DNA from: Microglena sp. YARC | Taxonomy: Eukaryota > Chlorophyta > Chlorophyceae > Chlamydomonadales > Chlamydomonadaceae | Direction of reading: 5' to 3' | Assembly: GCA_022414725.1 (NCBI GenBank) | Contig: CM039462.1 | Location: forward strand, 6,132,021-6,196,020 | DNA: 64,000 nucleotides | Shown here: positions 40,966 to 50,961 of the stretch, in pieces | Layout of the letters: the number at the start of each line of letters is the position of its first letter | Numbering within the stretch: position 1 is the stretch's first letter | Notes under the pieces: generated by a model | Told to the model about the DNA's origin: nothing | The model's database searches: none | Seen by the model: the letters and a program-made list of their open reading frames with translations, nothing else | Made by a program: the position numbers and the translations under genes

Positions 40966-42538
40966 GTGAGTTATTCAGTTGTATAAAGGACGTTGGTATT
41001 GTGTCTTGCCTGCTAGTGTGCCTGGTGGTGGTGGACAGAGGAGCGTGGCTCCACAGTAGGCCACAAGCTACGTTGCCTGCTTGTGTGCCTAGTGGTGGAC
41101 AGGGACCTGGCGAGCAAAGACCGGCCACCTGACCAAGACGTAAACAGCGGAGAGTGAGTTATTCTGTTAAATACGTTGGCATTGTATCTCGCCTGCTAGT
41201 GTGCCAGGTGGTGGACAGGGTGGCGTGGCTCCACAGTGGGCTACAAGCTACGTTGCCTGCTAGTTTGCCTAGTGGTGGACAGGGACCTGGCTAGTGAAGA
41301 CCGGCCACTTGACCAAGACATAACAGCGGAGAGTGAGTTGACTAAATAAATAGTACGCCTTATTACAAGGCATGAGGTTGAGAGGGCCAGCCCATTTGCT
41401 TACTCTGGGGCTGCTGCTCAGCTGTAGCCGAAAGGAAAAGCACCAACAAGCGTGTTTCTTTCTCAAATGCAGGAAACTACCGCCAGCCTACTTGCTTGTC
41501 GGGGAGCTGCCTAGAAGCTCCTGCTCAGCTGAAGCTGGAAAGAAAAAGCACTGACAAACGTGTTCCTTCCTCCAATGCAGGAAACTACCGCCAGCCTACT
41601 TTTTCGTCGGGGAGCTGCCTAGAAGCTGCTGCTCAGCTGTAGCTGAAAAGAAAAGCACCGACAAACGTGTTCCTTCCTCAAATGCAGGAAACTACCGCCA
41701 GCCTACTTTTTTGTCGGGGAGCTGCCTAGAAGCTGCTGCTCAGCTGGGGCTGAAAATAAAAGCACTGACAATCGTGTTTCTTCCTCAAATGCAGGAAACT
41801 ACCGCCAGCCTACTCGCTCGTCGGGGAGCTGCCTAGAAGCTGCTGCTCAGCTGTAGCTTTAAAAAAAGCACTGACAAGCGTGTCCCTTCTTCAAATGCAG
41901 GAAACTACCGCCAGCCTACTTTCTGTCGGGGAGTTGCCTAGAAGCTGCTGCTCAGCTGTAGCTTTAAAAAAAAGCACTGACAAACGTGTCCCTTCTTCAA
42001 ATGCAGGAAACTACCGCCAGCCTACTTTCTGTCGGGGAGTTGCCTAGAAGCTGCTGCTCAGCTGTAGCTAAAAAGAAAACACTGACAAACGTGTCCTTTC
42101 TTCAAATGCAGGAAACTATCGCCAGCCTACTTTCTGTCAGGGAGTTGCCTAGAAGCTGCTGCTCAGCTGTAGCTAAAAAGAAAACACTGACAAACGTGTC
42201 CTTTCTTCAAATGCAGGAAACTACCGCCAGTCTACTTTCTGTCAGGGAGTTGCCTAGAAGCTGCTGCTCAGCTGTAGCTAAAAAGAAAACACTGACAAAC
42301 GTGTCCTTTCTTCAAATGCAGGAAACTACCGCCAGCCTACTTGCTCGTCGGGAGAACAGACGCCATCCGTTTGCAATATGTCCTCATCTACAAAGACGAC
42401 GTGAAGGAAACCAAGAGCACAAAGATCAACTGGTGCTCGGTGATCATCGCAGCATACATCGCTGGCATGCTGTTGCATCATCTCTTCAACTGGAAGGCGG
42501 TTGAAAGGTGGTTGCGCCACCAGATGCGTGGCTATTAG
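40740..42538 (+). CDS. PARP16-like tail-anchored mono-ADP-ribosyltransferase (3' part)
   Basis: Two exons, 40740-40965 and 42322-42538, join in frame (split Glu codon) to give about 147 residues. NMSGTKMQRTGANHGSGIYM followed by ATDYSVSLTF is the PARP G-IY-A...S motif that holds the NAD-binding tyrosine. HKLRCLLVCLVDRDL aligns with the PILSCVAVCEV strand of PARP16. LPPAYLLVGRTDAIRLQYVL then IY aligns with the IPPKYFVV...RVKYLLVY end of its catalytic domain. A hydrophobic WCSVIIAAYIAGMLLHHLF follows near the C terminus, as in PARP16, which is an ER tail-anchored enzyme that modifies PERK and IRE1 in mammals. The catalytic His segment (FHGS-like) must lie in or beyond the gap. Activity and ER location are inferred from the family. 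Confidence 0.85.
40966..41345 (+). repeat. Donor-edge copies of the PARP16-like exon
   Basis: Two further copies (ending near 41153 and 41333) repeat GGCTCCACAGTGGGCCACAA to AACAGCGGAGA and GTGAGTTA. More copies occur 16 kb away at 57331-58420. Confidence 0.9.
41430..42321 (+). repeat. Acceptor-edge array before the tail exon, eight extra copies
   Basis: Units of about 107 bp carry TTCAAATGCAGGAAACTACC, GCCAGCCTAC and then the dispersed motif GGGGAGCTGCCTAGAAGCTG, CTGCTCAGCTGTAGC. Each keeps the acceptor GCAG and the first codons of the exon at 42322. An interspersed repeat has been captured and co-amplified with the exon edge. Confidence 0.92.
42322..42538 (+). CDS. PARP16-like last exon with tail anchor
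   Basis: 217 nt to the TAG at 42536-42538. Reads LPPAYLLVGRTDAIRLQYV, IYKDDVKETKSTKINW, then the membrane segment and a basic end NWKAVERWLRHQMRGY. A second frame is also open here, but only this one matches PARP16 and the splice phase. Confidence 0.9.
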
Positions 42539-43175
42539 AACCATTAGCACCATCGTAGCATGCATAGCTGGCATGCTGCTGCATCATCTCTTCTATTGGA
42601 AGGCGATTGAAAGGTGGTTGCGCCACCAGATGCGTATCAGAACCATTCTCTCCACCGTCGCATACATAGCTAGCATGCTGTTGCATTCTCTCTTCAACTG
42701 GAAGGCGGTTGAAAGGTGGTTGCACCACCAGATGCGTGGCTATTAGAACCTTTAGCACCATCCTAGCATACATCCCTAACATGCTGTTGCATCATCTCTT
42801 CAACTGAAAGGCGGTTGAAAGGTGGTTGCGCCACCAGATGCGTGGCTATTAGAACCATTAGCACCATCCTAGCATACATCGCTGGCATGCTGTTGCATCA
42901 TCTCTTCAACTGAAAGGCGGTTGAGAGTTGGTTACGCCACCAGATGCGTAGCTATTTGAACCATTAGCACCATCCTAGCATACATCGCTGGCATGCTGTT
43001 GCATCATCTCTTCAACTGAAAGGCGGTTGAGAGTTGGTTGCGCCACCAGATGCGTAGCTATTTGAACCATTAGCACCATCCTTGCATACATCGCTGGCAT
43101 GCTGTTGCATTAGCTCTTCAACTGGAAGGCGGTTGACAAGGTGGTTGCGCCACCAGATGTGTAGCTATTTGAACC
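42440..43175 (+). repeat. Copies of the tail-anchor coding segment, six extra
   Basis: About 107-bp units repeat the codons from AAYIAGMLLHHLF to RHQMRGY plus a stop and a short spacer. The copies remain close to the original with conserved hydrophobic codons; changes include LLHSLF and YWKAIERW. They follow the stop codon, so lie in the 3' UTR or intergenic DNA. Confidence 0.92.
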
Positions 43176-43224
43176 ATGATCACCATAATAGCATACATGG
43201 GAGGCATGCTGTTGCATAGCCTCT

Positions 43225-43760
43225 TTAGCTTGTTTTGATTACACGGTCTATCAGCCTTCAAGCTGCTCACCGTCTGCTGGCAGAGTAAAACATTAGTGGC
43301 ATAAACAGTACTGCACCACACTCCAGCGTACAGAATGTAAGCACAAGGTTGCATCACCTCTTCAGCTGGAAGGTGGTTGAAAGGTGGTTGCAGCACCAGA
43401 TGCATGGCTATTAGAACATAAACCTTCATCATAGGAGGCATGCTGTTGCATCGCCTCTTCAGCTGGAAGGTGGTTGAAAGGTGGTTGCAGCACCAGATGC
43501 ATGGCTATTAGACCCATAACTTTCATCATAGGAGGCGTGATGTTGCATCGCCTCTTCAGCTGGAAGGTGGTTGAAAGGTGGTTGCAGCACCAGATGCATG
43601 GCTATTAGAACCATAACCTTCATCATAGGAGGCATGCTGTTGCCTCGCCTCTTCAGCTGGAAGGTGGTTGAAAGGTGGTTGCAGCACCAGATGCATGGCT
43701 ATTAGAACCATAACCTTCATCATAGGAGGCATGCTGTTGCATCGCCTCTTCAGCTTGTTT
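43225..43760 (+). repeat. Second subfamily of tail-segment copies
   Basis: Four units of about 105 bp (GGAGGCATGCTGTTGCATCG, CCTCTTCAGCTGGAAGGTGG) are more diverged from the tail exon than those at 42440-43175. A dispersed GCTGCTCACCGTCTGC fragment at 43240-43330 separates the two sets. Confidence 0.85.
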
Positions 43761-44420
43761 TGATCGCATGGTCAATCAGCCTCCAAGCTGCTCATTATCC
43801 GCTTGGCTTGGCTTGGTTCAGGTTGGCTTGTTTTGATCACATGGTCTATCAGCCTCCGAGCTGCTCATGCTTGGCTTGGCTTGGTTCAGCTTGGCTTGTT
43901 TTGATTTCATGGTCAATGAGCCTTCAAGCTGCTCGTGATCCGCTTGGGCTTGGTTCCTAAACCTCTTCAACTGAAAGGCGGTTGAAAGGTGCTTGCATCT
44001 CCTCTTCAACTGGAAGGTGGTTGAACAGTGCTTGCGCCACCAGATGCATGGCTACTAGAGCTTGCCTACTCGAAGTTGAACGTCAGCCTTGAGGCTGCAG
44101 CTATGCAACCAGCTCCAGCCTTAAGGCTGTTCTGCGTCTTGAGCGGTCAACTGTCAGACTTGACAGCTAGCTTCAGGTTTGGCCCAAGGACAAGGGAAAG
44201 GAGCTGCCTAGAAGCTACTCAGCGTCTTGAGCGGTCAACTATGAGACACACCAGCTAGCTTCAGATTTGGCCCAAGCATGAGGATAGGAGCTGCCTAGAA
44301 GCTGCTCGGCTTCTTGAGCGGTCAACTATTAGACGTAACAGCTAGCTTCAGGTTTGGCCCAAGGACAAGGGAAAGGAGCTGCCTAGAAGCTGCTCGGTGT
44401 CTTGAGCTGTCACAACAGCC
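43760..44420. repeat. Tandem CTTGGCTTGG and GGAGCTGCCTAGAAGCTG units
   Basis: GCTTGGCTTGGTTCAGGTTG blocks at 43800-43950, then three to four 85-bp units at 44095-44415 with CAGCTAGCTTCAGGTTTGGC and GAGCGGTCAACTATTAGAC. Confidence 0.8.
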
Positions 44421-45950
44421 TGGCTGCATGTGGCCTGGGGTGGACTTGTACTAGATCAAATAAATAAATTGTACATCTTATTACGAGGCGTGCGGTTGAG
44501 GCACTGGGATCAGCCACCTCCTGTCACTAGATGTGTTATCGTGAATTTAATTAAAGGGCTGGCTACATGTGTCCAGAGGTTACACTGTCTCCACAGGTTA
44601 CATGTGTCCACAGGTTACACTGTCTCCAGATGCATCGTAGCTGTCTTGTCACCTACGAGCAGCAGCTTCTAGGTAGCTCCCCTGGCTCGCTACCCAGCCA
44701 AGCCTTTTGTCACGCAGTGCACCTGGAAGCTGGCATAATCAATTGTTTCATTTTTGGGCTACACGGAGCAGCTTCTAGGCAGCTCCTTTCTCCCATCCTT
44801 GGGCCAAACCTGAAGCTAGCTGGTGCGTCTGATAGTTGACATTACAGGCATTTAAATGTAACTGGCATCTTTTGGCTTGTTTGTAGAGCTGACTGGAAGC
44901 TGCAATGCGTAGCCCAAGAATTTCTATGCAGCGTTGCAAGCGGTCAGACAGACGGACAAATGGGTAACCCTGGGGGCTCCCGCCCCTTTGCAGAGGGGGC
45001 TCCGCCAAAAATGAATCAGTGGCAGAATCGTGTTTCCAAAACTGTCCTGTTGATTTCTTGGGGCTTGGCACAGTGGCTGGCACAGTGGCTGGCTCAGTGA
45101 GCTGCCTAGAAACTGGAAAGAAGACCTATGGGATGGGTGGCAGTTAGAGCCTGCCTTCGAGAGAAGTTTGTGTACCGCATGCTGAAAATAAATGGGGTGC
45201 AATGAGCTGGGAGAATGGGGTTCAGGGTTTTCAAGAGGTGTTTTTCCTTGGACTAGGGGGTGCCAAAAACAACGTACCCTTTTGTCTCAGAATTAAACTA
45301 AGAAGGGGGGATTCGAATTCCGAATCCCAAGATGCCTCGTTTTGATAGCCAGTGGGCCCAAGAGTTAATGACTATCTAAAGGGAAATCTGCCTTGTGCTC
45401 GCGCAAGTGGTCGGCGGTAGCGGAACCATTGACATGTGGATAGCTGAGTTGTTACATGCCAAAGGCCTTGAATGATGGAGCAATGTTAGGTGTTGCATGT
45501 TCCATAAGTATAGGGCACGTGGACTACCACCCCATGACATGCCACACTAGAGCCTAGGGGGGTCTATGTATATGTGATGTTCTCTGGTGTGTGGGATTTG
45601 GGGTGGGGTGGTAATTCATGCATAATACATGGCCACAACAGCATGGCTTGGTATATGTCTTGGTATGTTTTCATGCCCAGCTAGCCCTCACCATGCCAGC
45701 TGTAGATTTTTTTTGAAGTTGTGAAATGTATATCACCCCAGGAGGTGGGTCTCCCAACACACACCAGCGACGACGAGGATTCAGTTTGAATGGCTTTGCA
45801 ATTCCTACAAAATAGTAGGCGCATTTAGGGTCAGCAGCAGGAGATACCGACCCTCGACCAAACGTGTACCCATGCATGGTGTCATGTTCCATACAATAAA
45901 TATATTTTAAAAATCAGCATCGAGACAAGCGTACATGGGGTGGTTTCCTG
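44420..45950. other. Intergenic with dispersed repeats
   Basis: Contains pieces of the AGCTGCCTAGAAGC foldback family (44660-44890), the hairpin repeat at 44890-45012 and a 'ttcaccccaggaggtgg' fragment near 45720-45880. A TTACACTGTCTCCA block at 44575-44640 is related to one at 59575-59700. No gene is supported. Confidence 0.5.
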
Positions 45951-46146
45951 CAGGGTACTACTTCTTGCCAAATTGGTCAGCTCTTAAAGCGCACGAACGT
46001 CAAATTGGTGAGCGCTTTTTAGTGCAAAAGGCGCAAAAGGTGCGCGCTGCGCCCACAGGGGGTTGACAAAACTGTGCGAAACGCGCAGAGGGGCTCAAAA
46101 AAGGCAGCGCGTCACCGTGCTGCCGCGTGCGCTTAGTAGTACCCTG
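45951..46146. mobile_element. hAT-type MITE, family 1 copy D
   Basis: 196 bp with ends CAGGGTACTACTTC and GTAGTACCCTG. It is flanked by a 17-bp direct repeat CATGGGGTGGTTTCCTG (45934-45950 and 46147-46163), longer than the 8-bp duplications of its relatives. Confidence 0.88.
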
Positions 46147-46187
46147 CATGGGGTGGTTTCCTGTTTGAGGTGTTCCGACATTTTTTT

Positions 46188-46265
46188 AACTTGAACTTGG
46201 TTACATAGCTTCAGCCAGCAATTTGGCTGCTCGCCGTCTTCGGCAGTAAAAAAAAATATTACCAG
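46188..46265 (-). repeat. SINE tail fragment
   Basis: Complement of the ACTGCCGAAGACGGCGAGCA, GCCAAATTGCTGGC tail seen at 48460-48540, followed by AAGTTCAAG. A similar fragment lies at 47218-47315. Confidence 0.75.
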
Positions 46266-46551
46266 AAAATGTAAACTCGAACAAATCAATTCGACGTCCA
46301 ACAAATCAATTCGACATTTTTTTAATGGACTCATCAGAAAGGGAGAGGGGCCTTCTTGATTAGGATCGTTAAGGGGAGCGGGCATGTGAACATGGGCACG
46401 CTTTGTATCCATGCATGGTGTTATGTTTAATACAAGAAATACATGTAAAAAAGGCACGCGGGGTAAGTTAATTTTGGGACCCCCTAAACCAAACTGCCAC
46501 CCTTGTGATGAATACATTGGCCCATGTAGATTCGGTGCACATCATTATATT

Positions 46552-46710
46552 TAGGGACCGGCATGTCATATGAATATATGATGCTGACCAAAGGCGAGAA
46601 TGATATCATACAAATTGCGTCATATGACAGCTGAATGACAGTGTATATAAATGCTAACTTTGGCCTAGTCAGACTGCCGGCACCTTATGATATCATATTG
46701 CCGTCCCCTA
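46552..46710. mobile_element. MITE, family 3 (TAGGGACCGG ends)
   Basis: 159 bp; left end TAGGGACCGGCATGTCATAT, right end CATATTGCCGTCCCCTA; exact 8-bp target duplication ATTATATT at 46544-46551 and 46711-46718. A related, more decayed copy in inverse orientation lies at about 59210-59355 with GATATGCCGGTCCCTG. Confidence 0.88.
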
Positions 46711-46954
46711 ATTATATTACATTATTTTAGTCAGGCTAGTGCTTACCCAAGACATTTCATCCTGGGCTAGTTCAGCCTTTCTTTGATGTGGTAGCCTTTA
46801 GTTTTTTTAATTGGTGCTCTGGTATGGATTTGACAATTGTTACATAGATTTTCAGCATACTCTGGGCTTCTCACTGGTCTTCTAATTCCAGGTGCCCTGG
46901 CCTGGCCAAGAAATCCACCCTATGAAGTATGAACCTCCTCAGCGCATCATTTTT

Positions 46955-47165
46955 TTAATGATAACACCTGGTGGGGCGTGGTATTATGGGCGCCCTGTCA
47001 TACGGTGGTAGGGAACGGGCTGCTACTTTAACCCGGACGAAGCTACCATGGCGCTTGACAGCAACCGCGAACACTTAAGCGCAAACGTGGGGGTTCGAAC
47101 CCGGCACCTTCATCGTTCAAGGAGCTCTGCCATTGGGCCATTCGTCGAAACGGGGATAAGCGCAT
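46955..47165 (-). mobile_element. tRNA-derived SINE, second head type
   Basis: Its body matches the other SINEs (CGCCTGGTGGGGCGTGG on +), but the tRNA-like head differs: A-box AATGGCCCAATGGCAGAGC and B-box CGGGTTCGAACCC on the - strand. The same head type appears in reverse at 27810-27850. Confidence 0.8.
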
Positions 47166-47315
47166 CCAATATAACATGAGCGGTGATGCACTATTTTGTT
47201 ATTGCTCGACGACCTTACTTGAACTTGAACTAGGTTATATAGCTTCAGCCAGAAATTTGGCTGCTCGCCATCTTCGACAGTAAAATAATTAGTTACCAGG
47301 AAAATGTAAATTCGA

Positions 47316-48224
47316 ACAAATCACTTTTTCTTCATTTTATTAATTTAATTCTCTTTTTCATGTTTCGATTTCCCCCCCCTCTTCCTCATGTGAACAATAA
47401 AAGAGATAAAGTTTCTCGAGGGCCATAGCATGGTGTGCTGGTGGCTGCAGTGGACTCGAATTCAACCTTGACATAAAAAAAACTGAACGTGGAGCATGTA
47501 ATCAGAAATATAGTGATTTTCAAATCTTCCTTATCTTGCCAAAACACTCAGAAAGTTTGTGGAACACATTTTAAAAAGGATTTCATATAATCATATTCCA
47601 AGTCCACCATGGGCATAGGCAGGCTCTTCACCGTCCAACATGAAGCCTGCGTGCATGCTGTGTACACAGGCTGCACACGTGTATGTTACTATCGAACAGT
47701 CCAAGCCGGTCCAGGGGTAGCAAATTAGGGGCTTGCCAAATCTCGAACAATCAAGATAATTGAATACTATACATTTGGAGGGGTTGGATTAACACGCATC
47801 ATATGAGGGTATGACGTAGTGGCCCCTAGTGGCCCCGACATGAGCATTTTGAAGCAGTACTCCTTAGCCCCCGTGGCCCCGACAGGAGTACTGTAAAATA
47901 CTGTGATGGTAACCATGGAATGATGAAGATTGATGCCCTTGATGGCCTCAATATGGCTAGGAACCGCAAAGACTGATGGAGCAAGGATGTATCTGATGCC
48001 CTTGCGTTGTTGTACTCCTTTAAAGATTCCCAGGATAGTGGAAGGTTGTAAGAAAGATTACAAGGGGCTCATGTCATAGCAGTGAAACAACACCGCCCTA
48101 AAGTCGGACCGAGAAACCACCGAGGTCTTGCGAAGTTACCTCTGTTTATCCATGAATGCAGGCAGAGATTGGATCGAGTCTGTTACGGTAAGAATGCTTC
48201 AGCCCCTTTCAGTGTTATACATTG
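47316..48224. other. Intergenic, nothing identified
   Basis: AT-moderate DNA without convincing exons or repeats apart from a TGGCCCCGACA duplication near 47820-47885. Confidence 0.5.
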
Positions 48225-48540
48225 GTCTAGTGCTACCAAATCACTTAGAGGATGAAGAGTCGGGGTTCGATTCCCCCTTCGGTCGCTCTTGGCGTTGCAG
48301 GTCGTTGTCAACTGCAATGGTAGCTTGTCCAGTTGAGGTAAGAGACCGCTCCCCACCCACGTACGACGGGCTCCCTAACACCACGCCCCACCAGGCGTTA
48401 TCATTACCTTAATAATGCTTCGATTTTGACTGTTTTGACATCGATTACTTTTTCCCTGGTTATTGCTTTTCCTGCCGAAGACGGCGAGCAGCCAAATTGC
48501 TGGCCGGAGCCACGTAACCAAGTTCAAGTTCAAGTATGCT
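48225..48540 (+). mobile_element. tRNA-derived SINE, most complete copy
   Basis: A-box ATTGGTCTAGTGCTACC, B-box GGGGTTCGATTCCCCC, body GGTAGCTTGTCCAGTTGAGG, the CGCCCCACCAGGCGTTATCA block, and a 3' domain CCTGCCGAAGACGGCGAGCA, GCCAAATTGCTGGC ending in TTCAAG repeats. About 315 bp. The TTCAAG tail suggests an LTR-free retrotransposon partner. Confidence 0.88.
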
Positions 48541-48767
48541 CCCTGATCTCTGTGGGTTTCGCATGGGGAGCCTCCAGGGTCACAGTATTGTCCGCTTGAC
48601 CCCCAAAACACCACAAACCCTGACCCTTTCGGTCCCGGAACGCACTTAGGACGTGTCATGGAGGATTTTCACCTCGAAGGGGGGGTTCCCCTATTTTAGC
48701 CCTAGACCCTGCCTAAACTCAAAAATTAGATGTGATTGGAGGAGGATCTCCTACTTGGAACGAACGA

Positions 48768-48818
48768 GTAGGTACCCTTCGGCTTGTCAAAATTCAGTAT
48801 CCTTCCATACGCTGGGGC
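48768..48818 (+). repeat. 52-bp direct repeat, left copy
   Basis: Begins GTAGGTACCCTTCGG and ends CCATACGCTGGGGC. A close copy (49090-49141) begins GTAGGTACCCTTAGG and ends CCATACGTTGGGGTC. A family 2 MITE lies exactly between them. Confidence 0.85.
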
Positions 48819-49089
48819 CAGAGTTGTTCAGAGGACCCTCACCTATGCGTCCTGAAACACAACCAATTTCACAGCCTGCCTCGAAGCATCCTGAGACGCA
48901 ACTGACCCACAACCTACCCATAGCCTGCGACGCAACCAACCCACCAAAGCTGCGTCTGCGACGCAACAGACCCCCCCCCCCCACCCCCCCACACACACAC
49001 CCCCCACACACACACGTTGCGTCTGAGGATGCAACAGACCCCTCGACGTTGCTTCTACGACGCAGGACGCAGCGTCCTGAACAACCCTG
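48819..49089. mobile_element. hAT-type MITE, family 2 copy (inverted, expanded)
   Basis: 271 bp; ends CAGAGTTGTTCAGAGGA and GCGTCCTGAACAACCCTG. It is about 85 bp longer than its relatives because of a poly-C/CA stretch (48969-49012) and extra GCGACGCAAC copies. Confidence 0.75.
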
Positions 49090-49221
49090 GTAGGTACCCT
49101 TAGGTGTGTCCAAATTCAGTGTCCGTCCATACGTTGGGGTCAAGCCAGGGGAGCTATGTAGAAGCTACTGCTGGTAGGTGAAAATAAAAGCTATGTGATC
49201 TGCCCCATCTCTTGCGCACAG

Positions 49222-49322
49222 CTGATCAAGAAGAGTGTCGCAAGCGAGCCACCAAGAATAGCGCACTCACAGAGCAGGCTGCGATAGCAATGGCGGTGGC
49301 AGGGAGGTACCAACCTGCACAC
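49222..49322 (+). CDS. Orphan exon, unknown protein
   Basis: Acceptor TTGCGCACAG; reads DQEECRKRATKNSALTEQA and AIAMAVAGRYQPAHV, then a GTGGGG or, in later copies, GGTAGGG donor. No partner exon was found in phase on either side. The sequence is basic and helical. I do not recognise it. Confidence 0.45.
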
Positions 49323-49379
49323 GTGGGGTTGGGGGGTGGTCAGGAGGGTGGGGTTGGGGTGGTGAGGAGGGTGGGGAGA

Positions 49380-50020
49380 TGGGGTTTTAGGGTTTAGAGG
49401 GGTTAGGGTTTAGGCTGCGATAGCAATGGCAGTTGCAGGGAGGTACCAACCTGCACATGGTAGGGTAGGGTGGGTGGGGGTGTGAAGGGTAAGGTGGGGT
49501 GGGGTGGGGAGGGTGAGGGTGTGCGATGGGGTAGGGTAGGGTGGGGTGGGGTAAGGTGGGTGGGGGGCCCGGGGGGGGGGGGGGGGGGTTAGGGTTTAGG
49601 CTGTGATAGCAATAGCGGTTGCAGGGAGATACCAACCTGCACATAGTAGGGTGGGGTGGGGGAGGGGGGAGGTGGGGGGTTGCGGTGAAAAGGGGGGGGG
49701 GGTGGTGGGGGGTGAGGAGGGGTGGGTGGGTGGGTGGGGTGGGTGGGGGGGGGGGGTAGGGTTTAGGGGAGCTTAGGGTTTAGGCTGCGATAGCAGAAGC
49801 GGTTGCATGGAGGTACCAACCTGCACATGTGGGGTGGGGTGAGGAGGGTGGGGTGAGGAGGTTGGGGTGGGGTGGGGATGGGGTGGGGAGTTTGGGGGAG
49901 TTTGGGGTGGGGAGGTGGGGTGTGTGGGTGAAAGGGTGGGGTGGGGTGTGTGGGGTGGGGTGTGTGGGGTGGGGTGTGTGGTGTGTGGTGGGGTGGAATA
50001 ACCAACCTACCCATGGTAGG
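49380..50020 (+). repeat. Donor-edge array of the orphan exon, with TTTAGGG motifs
   Basis: Three extra copies near 49412, 49598 and 49785 repeat AIAMAVAGRYQPAH-coding sequence and the donor. A fourth partial lies near 49998. Each is preceded by telomere-like GGTTAGGGTTTAGGCTG, and the spacers are GGGTGGGG-rich. Confidence 0.85.
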
Positions 50021-50059
50021 CAATAGAGGTAGGCAAATCTATTTTTGAAGTACATCTAA

Positions 50060-50225
50060 TAATAGTAAGTGAATGTGTAATTTACGTGAATGAACACAGA
50101 TCAATATCTTTTACATGGACGTATACACTCAGCAATTAATATCTTTTACATGGACGTATACACTCAGCAATTAATATATTTTACATAAACGTATACCCTC
50201 AGCAATTAACATTCGATATTTCCAC
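50060..50225. repeat. Short tandem ATATTTTACATGGACGTATA
   Basis: Three copies of a 47-bp unit with CACTCAGCAATTAATAT between the two exon-edge arrays. Confidence 0.85.
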
Positions 50226-50239
50226 GAGCTTGTGCTTAT

Positions 50240-50910
50240 ACCACATCCCACATGCCATCCTCTAGTCCTGGCGCCCACCCTTGTGCCCCGTCATAAGGCG
50301 TAACATGCACTCATTTATTGATGGAATGGTACTCACCTTTCCACGAGCTTGTTCTTGTGATTGAGCTTATACCACATGCCACCGCCACTTCTTGAAGATC
50401 CTCTAGGCCAGGCCCCCATTGTGCCCCATCATAAGGCGTAACATGCACTCATCAATTTAATGATACTCACCTCTCCACGAGCTTGTGCGTGTACCACATG
50501 CCACCGGCACTTCTTGGGGATCCACTAGTACTGGCCCCCACCCTTGCGCCCCGTTATAAGGCGTAACATCCACTTATTTATTTAATAATACTCACCTTTC
50601 CATGAGCTTGTGCTTGAGCTTGCACCGCATGCCACTGGCACAACTCGAGGATCCTCTAGTGCTGTCTCCCCTTGTGCCCCATCATAAGGCGTAACATGCA
50701 CTCATGTATTGATGTAATGATACTCACCTTTCCACGAGCTTGAGCTAGTACCACATGCCACCGGCACTTCTTGGGGATCCACTAGTACTGGCCCCCACTC
50801 TTGCGTCCCGGAATAAGGCGTAACATCCACTTATTTATTTAATGATACTCACCTCTCCACGAGCGAGTGCTTGTACCACATGCTACCGGCACTTCTTGGG
50901 ATCCTCTAAT

Positions 50911-50961
<51 letters not shown>

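Noticed and set aside
42326..42574. Antisense frame over the PARP16-like tail exon
   Set aside because: Shadow of the sense exon, which has matching splice phase and family similarity.
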